A stretch of 64,000 nt of DNA from Rhizobium sp. P32RR-XVIII (GCF_012641395.1 NZ_JABAIH010000001.1:868001-932000); one strand, 5' to 3'. Counted from the stretch's first letter, positions 37,539 to 46,593 are shown. Notes: generated from the sequence alone by a model not told the origin. Translations and numbers: made by a program.

Positions 37539-38939
37539 TCAGGTCCGGGTATGCTTGCCGATAAAGCCCTCAACGGCTTTCAGTTCCGGATCGATGACTT
37601 GGAAGCGCTCCTCCTTAAGCATCAGATCAGCAAGCCACGTCGGAAGCGCCGGGTCAATACCGGACGCGGATTTTACGGCTGCGGGGAATTTTGCCGGGTG
37701 GGCGGTCGCGAGCGTCACCATCGGGGCGTTCGGCTTCTCGTGCTTCGCGGCAACGAAGACGCCGATCGCCGAATGCGGATCGAGTAGATAGCCGGTCTCG
37801 GCATAGGTATTCTTGATCGTCTGCGCCACCTGCTTCTCGCTGGCGCGCCCGGCGCGGAAATCCTTCTTGATGACGGCTAGCGCCTTCGGCGCGATCTCGA
37901 AGCCGTTCGACTGCTTCAAGCTGTCCATCGCATGGCGCACCTTGGAGGCGTCGCGGTCATAGACCTCGAAAAGCAGGCGTTCGAAGTTCGAGGAAATCTG
38001 GATGTCCATGGAAGGAGAGGTGGTGGCCTTTACTTCCTTCATATCGTAGCGGCCGGTCTTCATCGTGCGGGCGAGAATGTCGTTCTCATTGGTCGCGATG
38101 ACAAGCTTGCCGATCGGCAGCCCCATGCGCTTTGCGGCATAGCCTGCGAAGATGTCGCCGAAATTGCCGGTCGGAACGGTGAAGGAGATCTTGCGATCAG
38201 GCCCGCCAAGAGCGATCGACGTCGTGAAGTAATAGACGATCTGGGCCATGATGCGCGCCCAGTTGATCGAGTTGACGCCCGAGAGCCGCACCTTGTCGCG
38301 GAAGGCCGCATCGTTGAACATCGCTTTGACGAGGTTCTGGCAATCGTCGAAATTGCCCTTCACGGCCAGCGCATGGACGTTCGGTGCGGTTGAGGTCGTC
38401 ATCTGCCGCTGCTGCACGGGCGAGACCTTGCCGTGCGGGAAGAGAATGAAGATGTCGGTGCGGTCGCGGCCTGCAAAGGCGTCGATCGCCGCCCCGCCCG
38501 TATCCCCGGACGTCGCGCCGACGATCGTCGCGCGCTCGCCGCGCTTCTCCAGCGCGTAGTCCATCAGCCGCGCCAGAAGCTGCATCGCCACATCCTTGAA
38601 GGCGAGCGTCGTGCCGTGGAAAAGCTCCATGACGAAGCTGTTCGGGCCGGTCTGCACCAGAGGCGCGATCGCCGGGTGGCGGAAGGTACCGTAGGCTTCG
38701 TCGATCATCTTCCGGAAGGTGTCGGCGGGGATTTCGCCATTGGTGAAGGGGGAGAGGATTGCAAACGCGATGTCCTGGTAGCTCTTGCCGCGCAGCGCCC
38801 GGATCTCCTTCTTGGAGAAATGCGGCCATTCGCGCGGAACATAGAGTCCGCCGTCGCGTGCAAGACCCGTCAGCAAAGCATCGCAAAAGCCGAGAGAAGG
38901 GGCCTCGCCGCGGGTCGAGATGTAATCCACGTTCTTCAT
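37539..38939 (-). CDS. thrC: threonine synthase
   Basis: 466 residues, PLP-dependent; converts O-phosphohomoserine (from ThrB) to threonine. The Schiff-base Lys is in HGTTLAFKDVAMQLL and the phosphate-binding region in GATSGDTGGAAIDAF. ATG 38939 gives the family N-terminus (YISTRGEAPSLGFCDALL); an upstream in-frame start at 38984 would add 15 unrelated residues. First gene of the four-gene leftward operon. Confidence 0.95.
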   Translation of the reverse strand: MKNVDYISTRGEAPSLGFCDALLTGLARDGGLYVPREWPHFSKKEIRALRGKSYQDIAFAILSPFTNGEIPADTFRKMIDEAYGTFRHPAIAPLVQTGPNSFVMELFHGTTLAFKDVAMQLLARLMDYALEKRGERATIVGATSGDTGGAAIDAFAGRDRTDIFILFPHGKVSPVQQRQMTTSTAPNVHALAVKGNFDDCQNLVKAMFNDAAFRDKVRLSGVNSINWARIMAQIVYYFTTSIALGGPDRKISFTVPTGNFGDIFAGYAAKRMGLPIGKLVIATNENDILARTMKTGRYDMKEVKATTSPSMDIQISSNFERLLFEVYDRDASKVRHAMDSLKQSNGFEIAPKALAVIKKDFRAGRASEKQVAQTIKNTYAETGYLLDPHSAIGVFVAAKHEKPNAPMVTLATAHPAKFPAAVKSASGIDPALPTWLADLMLKEERFQVIDPELKAVEGFIGKHTRT

Positions 38940-39138
38940 CCTTGAGTTAATGCCGGTGGAAATCCGGATAAGTGAGGCAGTCACCGGAATCGCTGCGGAT
39001 CGAAATGTGCGTCAAAACGGTGCTTACCCAATCGATTTTTGTTCGCGCCGCTGATATAGACCATCGCAAACTGTCACGAAAGGCCCTCCAAACAAGACTT
39101 CGGGCCTGCCAGAAAACTTTGTAAGAGGTGGAATAATC

Positions 39139-39813
39139 GTGTTCGGCAAGGTCTCGCGCTTCGTTGTTTCCGTATCGCTCGCGGCTGTTCTTGCAAGCTG
39201 CAATTCCTTAGGCGTCGGTGGCGACAGCAACAAGGCCGAAGCCCCCACGCAGCCGAACGGCAACGCGCAGATCATGCCGCTTGCCCCGCAGAACCCCTCC
39301 TCGAGCGATAAGTCGATCGGTACCGCGACAAATGCTTCCGGAAGCGTGCAGCCGGTCGTGCAGGGCTCGTGCCCGCAGATCTTCATGCGTGACCAGGACG
39401 CGATCTTCCGCACCTATGCCAAGGGCGGCAAGAAGCCGGCTGCCGGCGCCGATGGGCAGCAGCAGCCGACCGACCAGGTCGTCTATCAGGCCGCCTTCGG
39501 CGACTACACCCGCCAGTGCACGCTGAACGACCAGAACCTGACAATGACCGTCGTGGCGCAGATCCGCCTGATCGCCGGCCCGGCCGGCGGCCCCGGCCGC
39601 GTCACGTTGCCGATCCGGATTACCGCTGTCGACGGCGAGGATGTCGTCAATTCGCAGGTCGTGCCGTTCACCGCTGAAATTCCGGCGGGCCAGAACGCCG
39701 CGCAGGTGCTCTTCCGCCAGGACGGCTTCAAGCTGCCGGTCGGTTCCGGCGCGCTGGTCCGCGTCAATATCGGCTTCGATCAGGGCCCGGCCGCAAAGAA
39801 CAAGAAGAGCTGA
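39139..39813 (+). CDS. conserved lipoprotein of unknown function
   Basis: 224 residues starting with GTG (AGAGGTGGA upstream). The signal peptide ends in the lipobox LASC, then a disordered Ser/Pro/Asn-rich stretch, and a C-terminal domain of beta-rich character (YTRQCTLNDQNLTMTVVAQIR, RVTLPIRITAVDGEDVV). Two cysteines (CPQ, CTL) may pair. I recognise it only as a rhizobial envelope protein. It is divergent from thrC and followed by a weak GC hairpin at 39814-39829. Confidence 0.75.
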   Translation: MFGKVSRFVVSVSLAAVLASCNSLGVGGDSNKAEAPTQPNGNAQIMPLAPQNPSSSDKSIGTATNASGSVQPVVQGSCPQIFMRDQDAIFRTYAKGGKKPAAGADGQQQPTDQVVYQAAFGDYTRQCTLNDQNLTMTVVAQIRLIAGPAGGPGRVTLPIRITAVDGEDVVNSQVVPFTAEIPAGQNAAQVLFRQDGFKLPVGSGALVRVNIGFDQGPAAKNKKS

Positions 39814-39835
39814 GGCGGAAAGCTCCGCCCCTTCT
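39814..39835 (+). terminator. possible weak terminator after the lipoprotein gene
   Basis: Stem GGCGGA-AAGC-TCCGCC directly after the stop codon, followed by CCTTCTATTT. The 6-bp stem and mixed T-tract make it a marginal rho-independent signal. Confidence 0.45.
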
Positions 39836-39842
39836 ATTTGCT

Positions 39843-40532
39843 CTAGAGGACACCTGCCCATTCCGACAGGGCGGCAACGACGCCCGGAAGGTCGGTCATC
39901 CGCGAAACAACCGTCTCCGCACCGGCATCCGTCAGCAGATCGGCGTGCGAGGGATAGGTATGCGATGCGCCGGTGAAGCCGATGACGCGCATGCCGGCGG
40001 CGCGTGCCGCATGGATGCCGTGGACGGAATCTTCCACGACGACGGTTCTCGATGGCGAAACGCCCATTTTCTGCGCGCCGTGCAGGAAGATGTCCGGCTT
40101 TGGCTTGACGCGATCCGGCCCGAGATCCTTAGCTGAGAAGATGTTAGGCTCGAAAAGCTTCTTGAGCCCCACCTTGCCGAGCATCATGTCGAGCCGCTGC
40201 GTGCTTGAATTCGAGCAGACGCAACGCTTCAGGTTGAGGCGGGAAACGGCGAACTCGACGCCCGGGATGGCCTGTACGTCGCGCTCGAGGCGAAGGTCGA
40301 GCAACTTTTCAGATTTATCGAGCAGTGAAGCCGAGAGCGGGATACTCGCCTCTCGTTCCACCTGCAGCAGAATGTTCTTCCAGGTCATGCCGGCAAAGCG
40401 CTCGGCCATCTCCTCGACGCCGATCGGATAACCTGCATCCGTCAGCAGCTTGGATTCCACTTCCGCCGCGATGATTTCGGAATCGACCAGAACGCCGTCA
40501 CAGTCGAAGATAATGAGGTCAAAGCCGTCCAT
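39843..40532 (-). CDS. HAD-superfamily phosphatase (beta-phosphoglucomutase-like)
   Basis: 229 residues. HAD motif I is FDCDGVLVDSE, motif II is CSNSST, and motif III/IV is KPKPDIF...VVVEDSVHGI. The cap domain and overall length fit subfamily IA phosphoglycolate phosphatase or beta-phosphoglucomutase-like enzymes. Substrate not predictable. Divergent from the GntR regulator across 181 bp. Confidence 0.9.
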   Translation of the reverse strand: MDGFDLIIFDCDGVLVDSEIIAAEVESKLLTDAGYPIGVEEMAERFAGMTWKNILLQVEREASIPLSASLLDKSEKLLDLRLERDVQAIPGVEFAVSRLNLKRCVCSNSSTQRLDMMLGKVGLKKLFEPNIFSAKDLGPDRVKPKPDIFLHGAQKMGVSPSRTVVVEDSVHGIHAARAAGMRVIGFTGASHTYPSHADLLTDAGAETVVSRMTDLPGVVAALSEWAGVL

Positions 40533-40713
40533 AGTCTCAAGCCTTGTTTGGGGATGCTGCCCTTTACACGATGGGTGCCGAAAGCTCAACCGGCAGGCTG
40601 GCATGGCTGGATTGCGCCTTGCGGGCGGCTTTGTCGCTTTCCTGCCGGAATTGGTTGCGGCTGCCCTTGGCTCAAGCCTCGACAAGCCAAATCCAGCCCT
40701 CTAATGGATACAT

Positions 40714-41385
40714 ATGGCCAAGGAACCTGAAGACACAATCGCAAGCCGCATCAGCCGGGTTCTGGCCGACCGCATCGTCCGCGGCGAATTGACGCCGGGA
40801 CTGCGGCTTCGTCAGGACCATATCGCCGAGGAATTCGGCACCAGCCACGTGCCCGTGCGCGAGGCCTTTCGCCGGCTGGAGGCGCAGGGCCTTGCAATCA
40901 GCGAGCCGCGGCGCGGCGTTCGCGTTGCTTCGTTCGACCTGAAGGAGGTAAGCGAGGTTGCCGAGATGCGGGCGGCCCTCGAAGTACTCGCCTTGCGGCA
41001 TGCTGCCAAGCATCTGACGCCGGCGATCCTCGATGCCGCCGAAGAGGCAACGCGCGAGGGCGACGCGGCGGCCGACGTTCACGCCTGGGAGGAGGCGAAC
41101 CGAAGGTTTCATCGGCTGATCCTTGCGCCCTGCAACATGAACCGCCTGCTTGCCTCGATCGATGATCTGCATGCGGCGAGCGCCCGCTTTCTCTTTTCCG
41201 CCTGGCGCTCGGGCTGGGAAAAGCGCACCGATCACGACCATCGCGCAATTCTGCTGGCGCTGCGCCAGGGCAAGACCGAAGAAGCTGCCGCCATTCTCGA
41301 AAAACACGTGCAATGGATCGGCCGCGCGCCGCAACCCATGCAGACCGGTGCGACCGCGCGCGACGCGTTTGCCATCGTCGGCTGA
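40714..41385 (+). CDS. GntR family transcriptional regulator (FadR/FCD subfamily)
   Basis: 223 residues: an N-terminal winged helix (LADRIVRGELTPGLRLRQDH; SHVPVREAFRRLEAQGL) and a C-terminal FCD all-helical effector domain (EMRAALEVLALRHAA; ANRRFHRLILAPCN; DHDHRAILLALRQGK) with the metal-binding Asp/His residues visible. Its target genes are not obvious; the divergent HAD gene is a candidate. Confidence 0.92.
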   Translation: MAKEPEDTIASRISRVLADRIVRGELTPGLRLRQDHIAEEFGTSHVPVREAFRRLEAQGLAISEPRRGVRVASFDLKEVSEVAEMRAALEVLALRHAAKHLTPAILDAAEEATREGDAAADVHAWEEANRRFHRLILAPCNMNRLLASIDDLHAASARFLFSAWRSGWEKRTDHDHRAILLALRQGKTEEAAAILEKHVQWIGRAPQPMQTGATARDAFAIVG

Positions 41386-41602
41386 CAACCTTTCGAAGCC
41401 GGCAGCATGCTCGGCTGGCTGGGCGAGGCGAGGATCGGCTTTCCGGTCGTCGCCAACGGTTCGAGTGGACCTGCGCGGTTTGCAGAACCGAAAATGCCTG
41501 GATGTTGGGTGTTGCCCCGTTTATTCTGGGCGACGTCTTGAAGTCGGCGCTTGCCGCCGCATCAGTCCTGAAGGGCATCCGCATCCAAACGGAGTGCTGA
41601 TT

Positions 41603-42019
41603 GTGACAGTTCGGCTACGCGGCCACCATCTGCTCTGCATGCTGACATTCGTCGGTGAAGGCTACACCCCGGCCTTCACCGCGAACTACCGGCGGCTCGC
41701 CGAGCGTCTTTCGGCCGGCGAGGAAATCGAGATCGTCTCCGGTCCGGACGATATCTGCGCGCCGCTTCTGCCCGAAGGTTTGCCGCACTGCCTTAGCCGG
41801 AGCGCGGTCGCGCGCGACGAGACTGCCGCCGAAGAAATCGGCCGATTGCTGCGTATTCCGATAGGCGAGGGAACGAAAATTGTGCCCGACGAGAAATTGC
41901 TGCGCAGCAATTTTAAAGCTGGCACCATCCGCAGGGCCTGCGAGGAGTGCGAATGGAGCGAGCTTTGCGGCCATGTCGCCGGCAACGGCTTCAAGGACGC
42001 GCTTGTGGGTGCCCGTTAG
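41603..42019 (+). CDS. DUF1284 family protein
   Basis: 138 residues: VTVRLRGHHLLCMLTFVGEG start, a middle with CAPLLPEGLPHC, and a C-terminal cysteine cluster RRACEECEWSELCGHVA. The five or more cysteines suggest a metal or iron-sulfur site. DUF1284 has no assigned function. GTG 41603 is preceded by GGAG at 8 nt. Its 3' end overlaps that of the convergent ArsR gene by 4 bp. The 217 bp before it hold no recognisable gene. Confidence 0.8.
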   Translation: MTVRLRGHHLLCMLTFVGEGYTPAFTANYRRLAERLSAGEEIEIVSGPDDICAPLLPEGLPHCLSRSAVARDETAAEEIGRLLRIPIGEGTKIVPDEKLLRSNFKAGTIRRACEECEWSELCGHVAGNGFKDALVGAR

Positions 42020-42702
42020 GTTTCCACCGGGAAGAGCTGAAGGAACTGCCGCTCGCCCTCGGGCGAGAAGATCACCGAGCGGCTTTCGGCGTTCCGTCGA
42101 GCCCAGCCCTTATCGAAAAAGCTTGAAAGCAGGGCCTTGCCGAGGCTGCCGGCGAGATGTGCGCGGCGTTCGCTCCAGTCGAGACACGAGCGGCAAAGCG
42201 GGCGGCGCGACGATTTGAGATCGGAGACATCGATGCCGATGCATCTCAACTGGCTCTCGCCTTCCGAGCTGACAGACAGGCCTTCGCCGACGGCGTTGAT
42301 CGCGCCCGAGGTAACGAGACTGTCGAGCATGCGCACGCCATAGTCTCCCGCCAGATGGTCGTAGCAGATGCGTGCCTTGCGCAGCGCCGGTTCCTTTGGT
42401 CCGGGGCGGTGGCGCAGGTGTCCGCGCGCGGCGGCAAAACCCATGATGCTTTCCAGCAGCTTGCCGACCCCATCGTCGGCAAGCGCGAAATAGCGATGAC
42501 GGCCCTGCTTGCGCTGCGCCAACAGGCCGCCGGCCTCGAGCTTGGCAAGATGCGTGCTCGCCGTCTGCAGCGTGATGCCGCCTGCCGCCGCGAGCTCGGT
42601 CGCCGTCAGCGCCTTGCCGCCCATCAGCGCAGTCAGCATGTTGGCGCGGGCGGGATCGCCGATCAGCGCCCCGATTTGAGCGATGTCTGGTCCTTCTTTC
42701 AT
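42016..42702 (-). CDS. ArsR family regulator with C-terminal extension
   Basis: 228 residues, about twice the length of a minimal ArsR. The winged helix-turn-helix is at ~10-90 (LTATELAAAGGITLQTASTH; LEAGGLLAQRKQGRHRYFAL). The extension contains a cysteine pair (PLCRSCLDW) and may bind metal or thiol reagents. It faces the NIPSNAP/ABM pair across 71 bp with an inverted repeat CTTCG-N8-CGAAG at 42704-42721, likely its operator. Confidence 0.88.
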   Translation of the reverse strand: MKEGPDIAQIGALIGDPARANMLTALMGGKALTATELAAAGGITLQTASTHLAKLEAGGLLAQRKQGRHRYFALADDGVGKLLESIMGFAAARGHLRHRPGPKEPALRKARICYDHLAGDYGVRMLDSLVTSGAINAVGEGLSVSSEGESQLRCIGIDVSDLKSSRRPLCRSCLDWSERRAHLAGSLGKALLSSFFDKGWARRNAESRSVIFSPEGERQFLQLFPVET

Positions 42703-42703
42703 A

Positions 42704-42721
42704 CTTCGATCGTAACCGAAG
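42704..42721. promoter_or_regulatory. candidate ArsR operator
   Basis: Inverted repeat CTTCG-ATCGTAAC-CGAAG immediately upstream of the arsR start codon, with a further CTTCG at 42725. Its position in the divergent gap suggests control of both arsR and the NIPSNAP/ABM pair. Confidence 0.4.
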
Positions 42722-42773
42722 CATCTTCGTTCGGCAATGTGCGAAAACTGTCTCACAGAAAAAGGAGACAACG

Positions 42774-43103
42774 ATGATTACCTGCTTCATCCGCTACGAG
42801 ATCGATCCCTTCAAGAAGGACGCCTTCACCGAATATGCCCGCAACTGGGGGCAGGCCATTCCGCAAAACGGCGCCGATCTCATCGGCTATTTCGGCCCGC
42901 ACGAGGGCTCCGCGACCACGGCCTACGGGGTCTACAACATCGAAAGCCTCGCCGCCTACGAGGCCTACCGCGCCCGCCTGGCGGCCGATCCGCTCGGCAG
43001 GGAAAACTACGAATTCGCCAAACGCGAGCGTTTCATCCTGAAGGAGGACCGGCTCTTCCTGAAGAACCTGTCTGCTCCTCATTCCAAACTGGTGCTGCCA
43101 TGA
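42774..43103 (+). CDS. NIPSNAP family protein
   Basis: 109 residues: MITCFIRYEIDPFKKDAFTE, YFGPHEGSATTAYGVYNIES and LAAYEAYRARLAADPLGREN are the dimeric alpha/beta-barrel NIPSNAP pattern. AAAAGGAG precedes the ATG. The function of bacterial NIPSNAP proteins is unclear. Coupled by an ATGA overlap to the next gene; the pair is divergent from arsR. Confidence 0.88.
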   Translation: MITCFIRYEIDPFKKDAFTEYARNWGQAIPQNGADLIGYFGPHEGSATTAYGVYNIESLAAYEAYRARLAADPLGRENYEFAKRERFILKEDRLFLKNLSAPHSKLVLP

Positions 43104-43447
43104 TCGCCGTCATCTTCGAAGTCGTCCCCTATATGGGCGAACGCCACAAATATCTCGATCTCGCCGGCGATCTGCGCGCCGAACTCGAGAAGATCGACGG
43201 CTTCATCTCCATCGAACGCTTCGAGAGCCTGACCTTGCGAGGCAAGCTGCTGTCGCTGTCATTCTGGCGGGACGAAGAGGCCGTCAGGGAGTGGCGGAAC
43301 CTCGAAGCCCACCGCGCCGCGCAAAAGGCAGGCCGAAACGGCATCTTCGCCGACTACCGCCTGCGCATCGGCCACGTCCTCCGCGACTACGGAATGTTCG
43401 AAAGGGTGGAAGCGCCGGCGGATAGCAAAGAGGTGCATGCGGCGTAG
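43100..43447 (+). CDS. antibiotic biosynthesis monooxygenase (ABM)-type protein
   Basis: 115 residues: MIAVIFEVVPYMGERHKYLD, ELEKIDGFISIERFES, LLSLSFWRDEEAVREWRN, with HRAAQKAGRNGIFADYRLRIG. The fold is the small ferredoxin-like barrel of ABM proteins; a heme- or quinone-modifying role is possible but unproven. Starts inside the NIPSNAP stop codon, so the two proteins are probably made together. Confidence 0.88.
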   Translation: MIAVIFEVVPYMGERHKYLDLAGDLRAELEKIDGFISIERFESLTLRGKLLSLSFWRDEEAVREWRNLEAHRAAQKAGRNGIFADYRLRIGHVLRDYGMFERVEAPADSKEVHAA

Positions 43448-43453
43448 AACACG

Positions 43454-43801
43454 TCATTCCTCGGCAGCTTTGGTCTGTAAAGACTGAACTGCCGCCTTCA
43501 GCGGAGGCAGGTCGTAGAGGACGACATCCCAAATCACATCATCGGCGATGTGGTGATATTCGTGGCGAAGTATGTTTCCGATCCCACGGATCGACCGCCA
43601 TGGTATCTCCGGAGCGTGCTGCAACAGTTCGTCCGGGATATGCCGGCTGGCTTCCGAAATGATCTCTATTGCTCTTTGGATACCAAGTCCCAGGAGACGG
43701 TCCCTGCCGAAATCGTCGCGTGTTTTCCCTTGGACGGCATTTTCGATCAGGGCGATCGTTTCGATTATGTCGTCCAGAACTGGGTGAATATCACGCGCCA
43801 T
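43454..43801 (-). CDS. HepT-like HEPN toxin (DUF86)
   Basis: 115 residues, all-helical. HEPN toxins of this group use R-x4-6-H-x-Y; here the region reads RGIGNILRHEYHHI, with HEY intact (80-82), the usual Arg position filled by Gly75 and an Arg79 immediately before the His. It is probably an RNase kept inactive by its partner. Its ATG overlaps the stop of the upstream MNT gene (ATGA), the common antitoxin-first order. Confidence 0.87.
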   Translation of the reverse strand: MARDIHPVLDDIIETIALIENAVQGKTRDDFGRDRLLGLGIQRAIEIISEASRHIPDELLQHAPEIPWRSIRGIGNILRHEYHHIADDVIWDVVLYDLPPLKAAVQSLQTKAAEE

Positions 43802-44097
43802 CAGAAGATACGGATTGCCGATTGCTGGATCTTATCTTTCAGCTTCGGATGCAAGCTGTCGCGTGTTGTGACATCAACCTCGGCATCAAGTTCATCCTCG
43901 AGGAAAAGCTTGATACCGACGAGATCAAAGAGGGAGAATTTCCTTTCGGGATCGTAGTCGATAAAGAGGTCGAGGTCGCTCGCCGGGCCTGCCTCGTCCC
44001 TTGCCACGGAGCCGAAAAGGTAAAGCGAAGTCGCACCGAGTGCCCGGATGGCGTCGGCCTGTCGCTTCAGTTGCTCGATGGCGTCACTTCTCTTCAT
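43801..44097 (-). CDS. MntA-like nucleotidyltransferase antitoxin
   Basis: 98 residues. The minimal nucleotidyltransferase motif GSx10DxD is complete (Gly29-Ser30, Asp41, Asp43 in LFGSVARDEAGPASDLDLFI) and a third acidic residue follows in DAEVDVTT. Known partners of HEPN toxins AMPylate the toxin's tyrosine to inactivate it. First gene of a leftward two-gene unit that lies beside ccrM on the opposite strand. Confidence 0.87.
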   Translation of the reverse strand: MKRSDAIEQLKRQADAIRALGATSLYLFGSVARDEAGPASDLDLFIDYDPERKFSLFDLVGIKLFLEDELDAEVDVTTRDSLHPKLKDKIQQSAIRIF

Positions 44098-44176
44098 GAA
44101 ATCAGTTTAGCGTAGCCGAGACTTTTGTTCCACGCCCTCTATTTATTTCCCGAAATCATGCACCGCTTCAGCCTTT

Positions 44177-44198
44177 GGTAACCAACTTGGGTAACCAT
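44177..44198 (+). promoter_or_regulatory. direct repeat GGTAACCA upstream of ccrM, possible CtrA-like site
   Basis: GGTAACCA at 44177-44184 and again at 44190-44197, the second reading GTAACCAT. The CtrA half-site TTAACCAT differs by one base from the second copy. The spacing (9 nt between GTAA cores) does not fit the full TTAA-N7-TTAA box. ccrM is CtrA-controlled in related bacteria, so the placement is suggestive only. Confidence 0.35.
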
Positions 44199-44226
44199 AA
44201 CGGCGAGTAAAGCGTAATGTGTATGA

Positions 44227-45369
<1,143 letters not shown>

Positions 45370-45438
45370 CGTAAGTCTTTACCGGTCGAGACTACCTTCT
45401 TCCGGTTTTTGTACCTCCAGTTGCGGAAGAAGGCTCAT

Positions 45439-45474
45439 GGCGCCCGGGGATCAACCCTCCGGGCGCCTTTCGTT
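45439..45474 (+). terminator. terminator of ccrM
   Basis: Perfect 9-bp stem GGCGCCCGG / CCGGGCGCC (45439-45447 and 45459-45467) with an 11-nt loop, followed by TTTCGTTT. It lies 70 bp after the ccrM stop and just before the convergent membrane-protein gene. Confidence 0.8.
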
Positions 45475-45482
45475 TGAAGGCT

Positions 45483-46394
45483 CTAACGCTTGAGAAGAGC
45501 CAGCTTCTCTTCGTCCTCGTCGCGCTGCCGGCCGCCGATCGCAGCAGCGATACAGGCGCAGAAAGCGCCGACGAAAAGGGATAGCGCTCCAACGAGTGCC
45601 GCAACAGACGCCGTCTTGCGGGCGGTGTCGGCTGCCTCCTTCGCGGCTGCCTTGGCATCGTCGATACGCTTCAGTGTCGCATCGACTCGGGCTTTGGCAT
45701 CAGCCTCGGAGAGGCCGGTGCGGGATGCCACGACCTGATCCAGATAGGTACGGTCGTCAGGGGCGATTTCGCCGCTCGTCGCCCCGCTGACCAGGATGCG
45801 CGACACCTCGGCGCTCACTTGCTCGTTGCTCTGATTGGCCGGCGGGGTGCGTGGGTCGGCCGGGCGAAGCAGGGCGTCGGTGAAATAGGATGGCGAAAAA
45901 CCGCTCGTCATCTCGTCCGCGTTGGCAGCGGCTGCCGCACCGGCTGTTCCGGCAGCGCCGACAGCCGAGGTGGTCGCCTGCGCGCCCGTGCTGATGATCG
46001 AAGAGACCGCCGAACTCAGCAGCGATGCGACGACGAGCGTCGCCAAAGCCCAGGCAAGGAAACCGTGCGCCGTATCCCGAAAAAAGATCTCGTAAGTGTG
46101 GAGGCCCGCCCATTTGGTGCGCAGCCTGCCGGTCAGGTAGCCGCCAAGAGCGGCAGAAATCCATTGCACGAGGACCAGCCAGATGGCAGCGGACGTGCCG
46201 ATCGTCGTCAGCGAACTGCTGTCATTCTCCCAGGGCGAAATCATCGTCAGTCCGAGGCCGGAACCAATCAGCATGAGAACCAGGGTCATGACGGTCGCGG
46301 CAAGCGCTCCGGCGATGATTGGTCCCCAGCTGACGGCGGACGATGAGGATTCGAGCGGTATGTCGTTTGTCGTGGTCGTCTCGATTATCGTCAT
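45483..46394 (-). CDS. membrane protein of unknown function, stress-linked by context
   Basis: 303 residues with four hydrophobic helices (~25-47, ~65-85, ~108-135, ~265-287). The first region reads SWGPIIAGALAATVMTLVLM, then SAALGGYLTGRLRTKWAGLH; a long Ala/Asp-rich stretch (~140-260) with a helical SRTGLSEADAKARVDATLKR segment lies between helices 3 and 4. No enzyme motif is seen. It starts 9 bp after the 25-residue peptide gene and probably shares its EcfG-like promoter. Confidence 0.78.
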   Translation of the reverse strand: MTIIETTTTNDIPLESSSSAVSWGPIIAGALAATVMTLVLMLIGSGLGLTMISPWENDSSSLTTIGTSAAIWLVLVQWISAALGGYLTGRLRTKWAGLHTYEIFFRDTAHGFLAWALATLVVASLLSSAVSSIISTGAQATTSAVGAAGTAGAAAAANADEMTSGFSPSYFTDALLRPADPRTPPANQSNEQVSAEVSRILVSGATSGEIAPDDRTYLDQVVASRTGLSEADAKARVDATLKRIDDAKAAAKEAADTARKTASVAALVGALSLFVGAFCACIAAAIGGRQRDEDEEKLALLKR

Positions 46395-46403
46395 TGCCGC
46401 CTC

Positions 46404-46481
46404 TCAATGCCAGAACAGCAGGATTAGCAGAATGAGCGGGATCGGAACGCCCAGCAGCCAAAGCAAAATACCTCTACCCAT
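46404..46481 (-). CDS. 25-residue hydrophobic peptide with strong ribosome binding site
   Basis: Encodes MGRGILLWLLGVPIPLILLI followed by LLFWH. AAGGAGG is 5 nt before the ATG, the best SD in this region. The peptide is almost one membrane helix with a GxPIP kink. I recall near-identical short proteins in other alphaproteobacteria, but give no family name. It precedes the 303-residue membrane protein by 9 bp and likely forms an operon with it. Confidence 0.8.
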   Translation of the reverse strand: MGRGILLWLLGVPIPLILLILLFWH

Positions 46482-46522
46482 CGTAACCTCCTTCCGGCAC
46501 GGCCGGTCTCATTGATTTTTCA

Positions 46523-46546
46523 ACAGCCGGTCCGAAAGCCGGCTGT
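46523..46546 (-). promoter_or_regulatory. 8-bp hairpin at the predicted mRNA 5' end
   Basis: Perfect stem ACAGCCGG / CCGGCTGT with an 8-nt loop lies between the EcfG-like promoter and the peptide gene. Given the promoter position, the transcript should start within a few bases of this hairpin, so it would cap the 5' end. No T-tract follows, so it is unlikely to be a terminator. Confidence 0.45.
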
Positions 46547-46551
46547 ATTCA

Positions 46552-46576
46552 AACATCAAAGAGAGGTAATTGTTCC
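46552..46576 (-). promoter_or_regulatory. EcfG (RpoE2)-type general stress promoter
   Basis: On the minus strand GGAAC (46576-46572) followed after exactly 18 nt by TT (46553-46552), the -10 region reading TGTTTG. This matches GGAAC-N18-TT of the rhizobial general stress regulon with one mismatch to the CGTT form. It lies 70 bp before the peptide ATG and would drive the peptide and membrane-protein genes. Confidence 0.55.
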
Positions 46577-46593
46577 TAAGGAGAGCCGTTCGT

